NCBI GenBank assembly: GCA_002365855.1
Contig: DFAP01000102.1
Location: 1-14,718 of the forward strand
Length of the DNA: 14,718 nucleotides
Reading direction: 5' to 3'
Source of the DNA: Pelotomaculum sp. UBA3103
GTDB lineage: Bacteria; Bacillota; Desulfotomaculia; Desulfotomaculales; Pelotomaculaceae
Under the pieces are notes generated by a model. The model worked only from the letters and a program-made list of their open reading frames with translations. It did no database searches and was not told the DNA's origin. Below are positions 7,511-14,718 of this stretch, in pieces. Each line of letters begins with the position of its first letter. Positions within the stretch are counted from its first letter, which is position 1. The position numbers and the translations under genes are program-made.

Positions 7511-7542
7511 AAAAAATTAAGGCACCCCGTAAGGAGTGCCTG
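7511..7542 (-). terminator. Terminator of the minus-strand recombinase-like gene
   Basis: Read on the minus strand, AGGCACTCC and GGGGTGCCT pair (one G-U) around TTAC, followed by TTAATTTTTT. It ends transcription coming from the recombinase-like gene at 7606-8181. Confidence 0.75.
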
Positions 7543-7605
7543 TAAGAAGTTTTATTTTGTCTTATTAATAATAATTTTTTTTTCATTTTAATTCTCCACT
7601 TAACC

Positions 7606-8181
7606 TCAATAGATAAAATCCTTATAGTATTTCAATAGTTCTTCAGGTAATTTTTTCTCCAATTCCTCAGAATCAAAAGGATAATTTAGATCCGGATGGT
7701 TTCTATCAAGCCAACACCTTTTCAATATAAAATTCACAACGAGAGCAAAGGTGCTAAAGTTAAATTCTATTCCTACAGCCCTAGAAGCACTTCGTAATAC
7801 TCTGTGTGCTTGAGACCTTGATATAGCTTCTCCACCTTTCCTGGAGGGAAATAATGGTTGATTATAATTGAAATTATCTTTCAAAAATAGTTGATAGTAT
7901 TTTCTTATAAAAGCTTTTGCTGGTTTACTTAAAGTAAGAGTTAAATAATCATTCCTGTGCTTAACTTTTATTGTTTCCCTGGGATATCCGTTTTCATCCA
8001 GGACATCCGATATATTTAAATTTATTAAGTGTGTAGGTCTAAGACCAGAATAGAGTCCAAATGAGAACAAACAAAAATCTCTAGGATTTTGTTTTAGAAG
8101 GCGTCTTTTCATAGAAGCAATTTGACTGTTACTAAGTTCCATTTTCCTCACACCAATAAATCTTAACATTAGTATAGTCAT
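7606..8181 (-). CDS. Degenerate tyrosine recombinase-like protein
   Basis: 191 residues, shorter than a full integrase. The segment around YSGLRPTHLINLNISDV (residues 44-60) matches integrase box I with Arg48. A strand-rich part with KVKHRND and PLFPSRKGG...ISRSQAHRVL follows, as in XerC/D-type catalytic domains. At the expected box II (T-H-x-L-R) it reads T144-F-A-L-V148, so histidine and arginine are gone, and no GH...Y box follows. There is no N-terminal arm-binding domain. I infer a catalytically dead remnant or a repurposed DNA-binding protein. An alternative ATG at 8142, after GAGG, may be the true start. The base composition is AT-rich compared with the core genes. Confidence 0.6.
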   Translation of the reverse strand: MTILMLRFIGVRKMELSNSQIASMKRRLLKQNPRDFCLFSFGLYSGLRPTHLINLNISDVLDENGYPRETIKVKHRNDYLTLTLSKPAKAFIRKYYQLFLKDNFNYNQPLFPSRKGGEAISRSQAHRVLRSASRAVGIEFNFSTFALVVNFILKRCWLDRNHPDLNYPFDSEELEKKLPEELLKYYKDFIY

Positions 8182-8722
8182 TTATTGGGTGGTCATACAT
8201 TCCATAATGGGTAGAGCCCTTCGATAGTGCCCTATTCCCTTTTTCGGGGTGAAGTTTAAAAGCTACTTAAACCAGGGAGGGAGACCAGGTGCCAGAATAG
8301 GATTTTTAAGGAACCCACAGCCAGGCCTGGCTACTGGCCGAGAGATGTTAACTGGTCCGCCGAGCCGGACACCCTCTAGTCGCAACTGCGGCATCGAATG
8401 CAGCTGCATGGTCGAGATTACCGGGAAAACCGGCCTGTGCGTTGAAAAAACAAAGACTGCCCGGTGCTGAGGCAGGCAATTCATAAAAAACCTGGAGCGG
8501 TGCGGCATCCACTGATGCTTTTGTGGCTGCACCTTTGAAAACATCGAGCGGGCTGGCGTCCCGGAAAGCGTCCGAGAACCGTACAACCAGGTAAAGGGCT
8601 AGGCCCAAAACCTGCAGGAGAACATCGAGGCAGGCTGCGGCCTGCTCCATGAATCGAGCCGGTACCGGCGAAGACTGAATAACGCCGTTGAAGATGAGCG
8701 CCAGAATGCGCATGAGTGCAGG
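8182..8722. other. GC-rich stretch without a convincing gene
   Basis: These 541 bases are richer in GC than the flanking genes. The longest frame is on the minus strand (8348-8713, 121 codons, start MRILALIFNGVIQ); it has no recognisable domain, no ribosome site, and its start is only 10 bases from a divergent + strand start. Small hairpins occur, such as the palindrome AGCCAGGCCTGGCT (near 8320) and CCGGGAAAACCGG (near 8420). I see no known RNA family. Confidence 0.35.
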
Positions 8723-8932
8723 GTGCTAATCTTCAGGGCCTGGCGCACTAACCCCAAAACCGGGGAAAAAGAGTGGGCAAGACCACGGCAAGAAGGCATG
8801 GGCTATTTGGATAAAACCCAAGAAGAAGAAATAGCCTCTGCGGAAATTAATAAACTTGACCAGGTAGGTTCCGGCATCCTACCTGGATTTAATTTAACCA
8901 ATCATTTAATAAATTATACAGAGGTGAGATAA
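8723..8932 (+). CDS. Small hypothetical protein
   Basis: 69 codons with a GTG start preceded by GAGTGCAGG, a weak ribosome site. The sequence is hydrophilic with a basic N-terminal part (IFRAWRTNPKTGEKEWARP) and a short acidic helix (KTQEEEIASAEINKL). I recognise no family. Support comes from its neighbour: its stop codon directly abuts the ATG of the next small gene, whose ribosome site lies inside this frame, the typical layout of a coupled pair. The frame is open further upstream to about 8602 but has no good earlier start. Confidence 0.4.
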   Translation: MLIFRAWRTNPKTGEKEWARPRQEGMGYLDKTQEEEIASAEINKLDQVGSGILPGFNLTNHLINYTEVR

Positions 8933-9064
8933 ATGAAGAAAGTTGGAATAGCTTTTGGTGGCGGAAAAGCCATAGGAGTCTACATTTGGCCTCTAATTGT
9001 GTTGGTAGCTCTTGCTGTATTATATATAGCTGGCCAAAACAAGCAACAAAAAGTATATGCGTAA
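8933..9064 (+). CDS. 43-residue single-pass membrane protein
   Basis: A short gene with a good ribosome site (GAGGTGAG, 8921-8928) and ATG abutting the preceding stop. The product starts MKKVGIAFGGGKAIG, then has one strongly hydrophobic segment (about residues 16-34, IWPLIVLVALAVLYIAG), and ends in a polar lysine/glutamine tail QNKQQKVYA. A glycine-rich start with one transmembrane helix recalls small spore or membrane peptides of Firmicutes, or type I toxin-like peptides, but no family can be assigned. A hairpin follows 3 bases after the stop. Confidence 0.55.
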   Translation: MKKVGIAFGGGKAIGVYIWPLIVLVALAVLYIAGQNKQQKVYA

Positions 9065-9067
9065 GAT

Positions 9068-9095
9068 AAGTCCCCAGACTCTGTTCCGGGGGCTT
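9068..9095 (+). terminator. Hairpin after the small membrane gene
   Basis: AAGTCCCC (9068-9075) pairs with GGGGGCTT (9088-9095) with one G-U. No T run follows, so it may be a weak terminator or a transcript-end stabiliser. Confidence 0.35.
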
Positions 9096-9099
9096 CCCC

Positions 9100-9128
9100 T
9101 TGACCCCCATCCCCCCGCCTGCTATAAT
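9100..9128 (+). promoter_or_regulatory. Near-consensus sigma-A promoter
   Basis: TTGACC (9100-9105), a 17-base spacer, and a perfect TATAAT (9123-9128). Transcription would start near 9135, inside the 5' arm of the following hairpin. It could serve the relic at 9167 and the ABC-3C operon. Confidence 0.65.
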
Positions 9129-9167
9129 ACCCCCAAACACATGTTCTTGTGTATGGGGGTATTTTTA
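9127..9167 (+). terminator. Strong hairpin terminator overlapping the promoter -10
   Basis: ATACCCCCAAACACA pairs with TGTGTATGGGGGTAT (one mismatch), six-base loop, followed by TTTTA. It would stop transcription from the small upstream genes. RNA started at the overlapping promoter would lack most of the 5' arm. Confidence 0.7.
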
Positions 9168-9414
9168 TGTCTGAGCATAAGCAGATCCTAGATGGCTTAT
9201 TGAAGGACTTAAAGCTGCACTTATTGAGGCCTACGCCTCTGACCGGGCGAAAGTGATCAACATAGAAAACCTTGCCAGGCGGTATCGAATATCATCAAGC
9301 CCCGTTTCCCTCCAGTTAGCCAGCCAGCTTTCTAAGAGACTTTTTTGGATGTATTGTTTTGAATATAAATCATTCAAAAAATGCAGGAATATAATGGTAT
9401 CAACTCGAAACTAA
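9167..9414 (+). pseudogene. Frameshifted relic upstream of the ABC-3C operon
   Basis: An ATG at 9167, with GGGGG as a possible ribosome site, begins MSEHKQILDGLLKDLK but meets a stop at 9254. The frame open from 9181 to 9412 reads AALIEAYASDRAKVINIENL and onward (ARRYRISSSPVS), a natural-looking helical continuation. A one-base indel near 9205-9215 would join the two into about 80 residues. I do not recognise the family; the helix-turn-helix look is only suggestive. Confidence 0.4.
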
Positions 9415-9444
9415 TTAGAAATGTAATTATGGTGGGTGTAATAA

Positions 9445-10641
9445 ATGACTGATATTCTGAAACCGAAGAAGTCACCAAATGTCCCTGGCCAATATCTAGG
9501 GTACTCACTACAAACAACGAGGTTGCTAACCAAGATATTAGAAGGGAAACCCGGTATGAAGGCTAGTATCGAAGTTTTCGAGGATGTTGGAACTGAAGAT
9601 GCCGTTGGAAACAAGGTTGCAAGTCAGGCCAAAAGTGTTCATGACAACAACCCAGTTTCAGATAGATCTTTAGACTTGTGGAAAACACTGAGCAATTGGG
9701 TTGATGCTTCTAAATCAGGTGTTTTGATCCCGGACAAAACTTACTTTGAAATTTACGTTTCTAAACCAAGGGAAGGGCCGATAGTAAAAATGTTTTCTAA
9801 GGCCACAACAGATGAAGAGGCTATAACTGCTCTGCTTAATACAAAGGTTCTACTATGGGGGGAACCTCCAGAATATAAGCATAGGGCCGAAGTAGCAAAG
9901 ACGATTCGTCCCTACATAGAAAATGTGTTTTCCTGTGATAAGGATATGATTCATAAAATTATCAAGAACTTTACTCTCGTATGTGGTACTGGTAGCCCTC
10001 ATGAAGACCTAGAGAAAATAATGTTTGGTAAGGCCATTGCTCCAGAAATCGTACCGGATGTGATCCATTGGGGCTTAGGGTGGGTTAAGAAACAAACCGA
10101 CATTCTTTTGGAAAAAGGAATACCTGCCGTTGTAGAATACGATATTTTCCAACTTGAACTTATTAAAATCGTAAGGATATTTGATTGTAGGACTATTTTA
10201 AGTAGTTTTGCCGTAAAACCAAGTTCTCAAGATGTTGAAACTGACATTACGACAAGAACATACGTGCGTCAATTAGAGATTATTGACAGTGGTTTTGAAG
10301 ATATTGTTCAAGCAGTTAACGATTTTTTACGTACCCGTTATGACTCAATAATGTGGGGGAAAAAGGGACTTGTTCATGAAACTAGTTTAGAAAAATATGA
10401 AAATGCTCTCAAGCGGGCTTGGCAAAATTATAAGAAGCTCATTTTTTTAGAACAACCACAACTAAATGAAAAAGCACAGGGCCAACTCTTATACACAAAA
10501 TGTTCTCTACACAAGGCAACTATAGAGGGTTTAGAAATACCAGATCATTTTACTCCTGGTACTTTTCATGCTTTGGCCGATGAACCTAAGATCGGTTGGC
10601 ATCCAAATTACCAGAGAGAACTAAAAAGTGTGAAAACGTAA
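9445..10641 (+). CDS. ABC-3C effector: DUF4297/Cap4-like nuclease fused to C-terminal partner domain
   Basis: 398 residues; GGTGGG 8 bases before the ATG. The N-terminus PGQYLGYSLQTTRLL (residues 14-28), then IEVFEDVG (42-49) and SQAKS (60-64), matches the start of DUF4297/Cap4-type nuclease domains. These belong to the PD-(D/E)xK fold: an acidic pair (Glu46/Asp47), then QxK (Gln61, Lys63). The rest is a long, mainly helical region (about 130-398) of the kind found in the C-terminal component of ABC-three-component systems, ending IGWHPNYQRELK. The next genes, a middle component 12 bases on and a DUF3732 ATPase, fix the context. By inference it cleaves DNA when released by its partners, as a phage- or plasmid-triggered effector. 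Substrate and trigger cannot be read from sequence. Confidence 0.7.
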   Translation: MTDILKPKKSPNVPGQYLGYSLQTTRLLTKILEGKPGMKASIEVFEDVGTEDAVGNKVASQAKSVHDNNPVSDRSLDLWKTLSNWVDASKSGVLIPDKTYFEIYVSKPREGPIVKMFSKATTDEEAITALLNTKVLLWGEPPEYKHRAEVAKTIRPYIENVFSCDKDMIHKIIKNFTLVCGTGSPHEDLEKIMFGKAIAPEIVPDVIHWGLGWVKKQTDILLEKGIPAVVEYDIFQLELIKIVRIFDCRTILSSFAVKPSSQDVETDITTRTYVRQLEIIDSGFEDIVQAVNDFLRTRYDSIMWGKKGLVHETSLEKYENALKRAWQNYKKLIFLEQPQLNEKAQGQLLYTKCSLHKATIEGLEIPDHFTPGTFHALADEPKIGWHPNYQRELKSVKT

Positions 10642-10653
10642 AATAAGGGGTAA

Positions 10654-11160
10654 ATGATGAGTGTACTGAAAAAGGAAATTCGCATGGTTCAGAACCCAGC
10701 CCTAGGGTCGATGCTTCTATGGAGGTTTACTTGCGGATACGATGAAAACCCAACAAAGGAACCCGTGCCGTTTCCTCTCCTTTTTATCGTCCTTCCGATG
10801 ATATTCCAGGAAGATATTTACGGACTAATAAAGGCAACACAAAAGGGTACAGGCTTAAGAGGATTTGCCGATAAATTTAGCCAATCAAAGGTATCAAAGC
10901 ATGATATACTGCTAAACATTCATGATCGAGCTATGGATTTACGGTCTTTGACATTGGAATCATTAAGACTATCTTTGTCTTCAAAGTTGATGGTTATTGA
11001 TGTGAAGGATGGTACAGTATTTCCTATTTCAACGACACCTCCTAAACTGAACATTCCAGTTTCGATTAAGGATATGCTAAGAGCCTCCGAAAAATTGGGG
11101 CATTGGTGTGCTCAGTTATCAATACACGAGATATCTATTATCTTAAAGGTGGTGTTTTAA
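10654..11160 (+). CDS. ABC-3C middle component
   Basis: 168 residues, starting 12 bases after the effector and ending one base before the ATPase. This small size and position define the middle component of ABC-three-component systems, a helical adaptor thought to link the effector's C-terminal domain to the ATPase. The protein is mainly helical, with NPALGSMLLWRFTCGY at residues 14-29 and FPLLFIVLPMIFQ near 40, a hydrophobic-core pattern that recurs in these components. No catalytic motif is visible. AAGGGG precedes the start (ATGATG, two adjacent ATGs). The family call rests mainly on context. Confidence 0.65.
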   Translation: MMSVLKKEIRMVQNPALGSMLLWRFTCGYDENPTKEPVPFPLLFIVLPMIFQEDIYGLIKATQKGTGLRGFADKFSQSKVSKHDILLNIHDRAMDLRSLTLESLRLSLSSKLMVIDVKDGTVFPISTTPPKLNIPVSIKDMLRASEKLGHWCAQLSIHEISIILKVVF

Positions 11161-11161
11161 A

Positions 11162-13141
11162 ATGTATTTTCAGATTCAGGAAATTATATTGTGGCCCAGG
11201 AAGAAGAATCTAAAACCTATAAGGCTACCATTTGAATTAGGGAAAGTAAATGTAATAAGTGGTGCATCAAGAACGGGTAAATCCGCTATTATTCCCATAA
11301 TTGATTATTGTCTCGGGGCTGATAAATGTGCAGTACCGGTCAAAACAATCCGAGATTCATGCGAATGGTTTGGAGTATTAGTGCAAACTAGGGAGGGGCA
11401 AAAATTATTTGCCCGCCGAGAGCCTGGAGAGCATAAATCAACAGGCGACATGTTTGTAGTTGAGGCTGTCGAGGTCGTAATCCCAGAGCAGATCAAAGGA
11501 AAAAACACTTCTGTTGATGCTGTTAAACATACTTTAGATGAACTTGCGGGGCTTACTACACTTGATTTTGATGTCGACGACATTGGAGCCGGGTATAGAG
11601 GAAGACCCAGTTTCAGGGATATGTCGGCCTTTAATTTTCAGCCACAAAATATTGTAGCTAACCCTGACATCCTGTTCTACAAGTCAAATTCTGCGGAACA
11701 CAGAGAGAAATTAAGGACTATTTTTCCATATGTGCTTAATGCGGTTACTCCTAATATCTTGGCGTTACAACATGAGTTAACCCAGCTAAAAAAAGAACTT
11801 TTACGTAAAGAGCGAGAATTTAATACGATACGGGATGTGTCTGCGAGATGGTTAGCGGAAATTCGTTCTAGGGTTATGGAGGCAAAGGAGTTAGGGTTGG
11901 TAGCGGAGGACATACCGGTAAACGCTAGCAAAGGACAGCTAATATCGATAATGATGCATGTTGTTGAGTCTTCTGGAACAGAAGGGCAGGTGACCCTCAA
12001 TACTATTAATGATGCTGTTGATGAGCTTGTAAACTTGCAAAAAGAGGAAACAGATATTTCCTTGGAATTATCCGCCTTACGTAAAAGATACTCAGAAATG
12101 TCAAAGCTAAAGGAAAGTACGGCAAAATACGGGGATGCCCTCCAAATACAGAGGGAAAGGTTAAATATCTCTGGTTGGATAGGGCAATTAAATAATCCCG
12201 AGCATGACTGCCCAATTTGCGGTCAGGCACTAACTTCGACAGTAAGTCAATTGGCTGAACTAAAGAAAGCTCTTGGCGAAATCGAGGAAACGGCTGGGAA
12301 CTTCTTCTCTATCCCCACGGCTTTTGACCGAGAGTTAGAAAGAGTGAGAGCTGAAATAAGTAAGACTACAGAGAAGTTAGAAGGAATAAAGATTCGTCGA
12401 AGAGCTCTAGAAAAGTCATCGGATGCGATAAAACGGAAAAGTTATGAGGAGCGTAGAGTTTCCCGGTTTATTGGAAGTTTGGAGGAGTCGATTAATACAT
12501 TTGGAAAAATAGGAGAGGATCAAGAACTTGCCCAGGAAATTGATGAGTTGAGAAGACGTGTTGACCAGTTAATGACCTCTATATCTGAGGGGCAGATAAA
12601 AGCCCGTCTTCAAAGGGCATTAGAAAAAGTCTCTGGTTATGCAGGTAAGTTAGTGCCTAGGCTGGATGTGGAACGCCCAGATGATCCAGTTAGTCTCTCC
12701 TTGCCCGACTTAACAATTAAGGTAAAAGGTATAGATAGAGAGGATTACCTCTGGGAAATTGGCAGCGGGTCTAATTGGCTATCTTATCATGTGGCTGTAT
12801 CATTAGCTCTGCTGCAATATTTTTTATCACTATCTGAATCACCAGTCCCCGCTTTTATTGTTTATGACCAACCGAGTCAAGTATACTTTCCAAAGCTATT
12901 GACTGACCGTGGTATCGATGAACAATCAAAAAACGAACCACAGTTTAAGGATGAGGACGTAATAGCTGTAAGGAAGGTTTTCTCAGTATTGTCAAGTGTT
13001 ATCTTTGCGGCAAAAGGAGATCTACAAGTAATAGTTCTTGACCATGCAGCTGAAAATGTATGGGGTGAATTAGATAACCTTCATTTAGTTGAAGAATGGA
13101 GAGATGGAAAAAAACTGATACCAAATGAATGGTTGGCTTAA
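11162..13141 (+). CDS. ABC-3C ATPase, DUF3732, SMC/Rad50-like with zinc hook
   Basis: 659 residues. Walker A is GASRTGKS (34-41). Coiled-coil arms occupy about 195-345 and 365-500. At their tip is HDCPICGQ (Cys350, Cys353), a Rad50-type zinc hook that would pair two molecules. The C-terminal ATPase half has WEIGSGSNWLSYHVAVSLA (signature, Gly534-Ser537), Walker B VPAFIVYDQPSQ (Asp569) and the H-loop LDHA (His628). Gln570 follows the Walker B aspartate where most ABC enzymes have the catalytic glutamate; from memory this DQPSQVYFP form is typical of DUF3732. The family is the ATPase of ABC-three-component systems, predicted conflict or defence machines. It is last in a three-gene operon with a one-base gap from the middle component. 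Confidence 0.88.
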   Translation: MYFQIQEIILWPRKKNLKPIRLPFELGKVNVISGASRTGKSAIIPIIDYCLGADKCAVPVKTIRDSCEWFGVLVQTREGQKLFARREPGEHKSTGDMFVVEAVEVVIPEQIKGKNTSVDAVKHTLDELAGLTTLDFDVDDIGAGYRGRPSFRDMSAFNFQPQNIVANPDILFYKSNSAEHREKLRTIFPYVLNAVTPNILALQHELTQLKKELLRKEREFNTIRDVSARWLAEIRSRVMEAKELGLVAEDIPVNASKGQLISIMMHVVESSGTEGQVTLNTINDAVDELVNLQKEETDISLELSALRKRYSEMSKLKESTAKYGDALQIQRERLNISGWIGQLNNPEHDCPICGQALTSTVSQLAELKKALGEIEETAGNFFSIPTAFDRELERVRAEISKTTEKLEGIKIRRRALEKSSDAIKRKSYEERRVSRFIGSLEESINTFGKIGEDQELAQEIDELRRRVDQLMTSISEGQIKARLQRALEKVSGYAGKLVPRLDVERPDDPVSLSLPDLTIKVKGIDREDYLWEIGSGSNWLSYHVAVSLALLQYFLSLSESPVPAFIVYDQPSQVYFPKLLTDRGIDEQSKNEPQFKDEDVIAVRKVFSVLSSVIFAAKGDLQVIVLDHAAENVWGELDNLHLVEEWRDGKKLIPNEWLA

Positions 13142-13215
13142 TGAAAGGGAGAAGGAGTCTTCTATTTCCTTGTTAAAAATACTGGAATTACATAAAAGGA
13201 TAGAGAGGTAAGCTA

Positions 13216-14691
13216 TTGAGTAAATTAGATTTATTACATAATATTAATCTGGGAAATTCAGTTGCAGAATACGATAAATATCTTGAAGAATATTTTGTTA
13301 CAACACCAGCTTTTTTAGATGTAATATCAGGACGTTATGATATCGTTCGTGGAACTAAAGGATCGGGTAAATCAGCAATTCTCCTTAATTTATTAAAAGG
13401 AAAGAACAATATAAATGAACTAGATGATACTATATTAATACCAGCAACGGATTACCAGGGAGACCCAATCTTTAAAAATGCTTTTGCTAATATTAATTTA
13501 CCAGTTAATGAAGATAAGTTAATAGATTCTTGGAAAATATTTCTAATTAATGTAATTTGGCCTCAAATATATGAGGTGGTAGGTAATAAAACAGATATAG
13601 AAAAATACCTCATAAGTCATAAATTAATTATCAGTCCGCTTAATTTATTTGGGAAGATACGGTTTTCATTATCCAGGGTATTATCACCTAAGGAATTAAA
13701 AGGAACATTTAAAGATCCAACAGGATTCGAATATTCGGGAGAAGTAGTGCTTGCTGATCCCGAATCTGAACCTACTAATGGAGTTAATTTTAATTATATT
13801 TTTAGAACATTTAATGATAGTATATCCAAAACAGGAAAGCAAATATGGGTATTGATGGATCGTCTCGATGATGCTTTTCCTGACAATCCTCAATTGGAAA
13901 GTATCGCTTTGAAATCCTTATTATATGCTTATAAGGATATTGCAGGGTTATCAAATATTAAAATCAAAATATTTTTACGGGATGATATTTATGATAGGGT
14001 AACAGGCAGTGGATTTAGATCCTTAACTCATGTCAATTCAAATGCAATGCCTCCGATTAGCTGGTCAGATGAGAAACTTCTTAATCTTCTAATAGACAGG
14101 TTACTATTTAATAAAAATTTTAAAGAATACCTCATAACTCAAGGCTATGATCCCAAAACAATATCGACAAATGATGATAGAGAGATTTTATTACTGATTT
14201 TATTTAGAGACCAGGTTGATGTCGGGCCCAAAAGCCCAAAAACATTTAGATGGATAATTAACCATATTAGAGATGGAAACGGTATCGCTACACCAAGGGA
14301 TTTAATTGCACTAGTAGATTCTGCGCGACAGAAACAAGTAGAAGATTGGACACTTAACGGTGTTAGTGCTGAAGATAATTTTTTAATCGCTCCTTCTGCG
14401 CTAAAGCATGCATGGGGCATTGTTTCTGCTGACAAATTAAAAACACAGCTTTATGCTGAATACTCACATCTTAAACCACAAATTTCAAAATTTAAAGGCA
14501 GCAAAGCTGAACATAATATTGACACACTAAAGCAGCTTTTAGGCGATGGATGGAAGGATATTGTGGAGGAACTTGTATTTACTGGCTTTTTAGAACAGCT
14601 TTCTTCAACTTGGAAGATACCTTTTTTATATCGGGAGGCTTTAGGTATTAGCCAAGGAAAAGCATTTAATAATGAAGAGGAATCTCAATAG
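13216..14691 (+). CDS. P-loop ATPase, Sll1717 type
   Basis: 491 residues, TTG start with GAGAGG 7 bases upstream. N-terminal NSVAEYDKYLEEYFV, then Walker A GTKGSGKS (46-53). Walker B is IWVLMDRLDD (Asp215, Asp218, Asp219), followed by a sensor-like IFLRDDIYDRV. These are features of the KAP/STAND-like Sll1717 ATPase family. The C-terminus (about 430-480) looks like a winged helix: LVFTGFLEQLSSTWKIPFLYREAL. No effector domain is visible. It lies 74 bases after the ABC-3C operon but is clearly more AT-rich in codon choice than those genes, so I infer a separate acquisition into the same island. Such ATPases occur in defence neighbourhoods; the function is not established. Confidence 0.8.
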   Translation: MSKLDLLHNINLGNSVAEYDKYLEEYFVTTPAFLDVISGRYDIVRGTKGSGKSAILLNLLKGKNNINELDDTILIPATDYQGDPIFKNAFANINLPVNEDKLIDSWKIFLINVIWPQIYEVVGNKTDIEKYLISHKLIISPLNLFGKIRFSLSRVLSPKELKGTFKDPTGFEYSGEVVLADPESEPTNGVNFNYIFRTFNDSISKTGKQIWVLMDRLDDAFPDNPQLESIALKSLLYAYKDIAGLSNIKIKIFLRDDIYDRVTGSGFRSLTHVNSNAMPPISWSDEKLLNLLIDRLLFNKNFKEYLITQGYDPKTISTNDDREILLLILFRDQVDVGPKSPKTFRWIINHIRDGNGIATPRDLIALVDSARQKQVEDWTLNGVSAEDNFLIAPSALKHAWGIVSADKLKTQLYAEYSHLKPQISKFKGSKAEHNIDTLKQLLGDGWKDIVEELVFTGFLEQLSSTWKIPFLYREALGISQGKAFNNEEESQ

Positions 14692-14718
14692 GTTACATAC
14701 TCAACTTTCGCACATTGA

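Noticed and set aside
8348..8713. 121-codon minus-strand frame with a hydrophobic start
   Set aside because: No ribosome site, no domain, and a start only 10 bases from a divergent start; GC-rich sequence keeps frames open by chance.
8230..8720. Group II intron or other structured RNA in the GC-rich stretch
   Set aside because: No domain V-like sequence or intron 5' GUGYG end; the hairpins are short and scattered.
9390..9395. TATAAT 50 bases before the ABC-3C effector gene as a promoter
   Set aside because: No acceptable -35 hexamer at 16-18 bases; the promoter at 9100-9128 is far better.

Overview
The window looks like a chromosome segment from a Gram-positive, clostridia-type anaerobe (Firmicutes, most like the Peptococcaceae/Desulfotomaculum-Pelotomaculum group). 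This is inferred from strong AGGAGG-type ribosome sites, TTG and GTG starts, and the gene run trmK - nif3-like - C4 zinc-ribbon protein - rnpB. I could not run a database search, so family names come from motif recognition.

Left part (1-6075) is mostly core genome on the + strand. A leader with two short six-base-loop hairpins and a strong terminator precedes glnA (type I glutamine synthetase). Next is a TTG-started CD-NTase/OAS-fold protein whose metal-binding DxD appears lost, then a terminator and a gene-poor stretch with a possible broken gene. Then come trmK and the nif3-like gene, overlapping by 10 bases, a coiled-coil zinc-ribbon gene, and RNase P RNA (rnpB). The rnpB gene carries a long hairpin insertion in P12 and is followed by its own terminator.

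Middle part (about 6076-9440) is accessory and partly decayed. It holds a minus-strand tyrosine recombinase with a SHOCT-like tail, a 10-base inverted repeat upstream of it, and a shortened recombinase-like protein without box II. It also has a GC-rich stretch without a convincing gene, two abutting very small genes (one a 43-residue single-pass membrane protein), and a near-consensus promoter overlapping a terminator hairpin. A frameshifted relic follows.

Right part (9445-14691) is a defence-type island. Three tightly packed genes form an ABC-three-component (ABC-3C) system: a DUF4297/Cap4-like nuclease fused to a C-terminal partner domain, a small middle component, and a DUF3732 SMC/Rad50-like ABC ATPase with a zinc-hook CPxC. 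A separate, much more AT-rich gene for a P-loop ATPase of the Sll1717 type follows. The likely logic is that the ATPase senses or binds nucleic acid and licenses the nuclease through the middle component. The AT-rich ATPase is probably an independently acquired neighbour.
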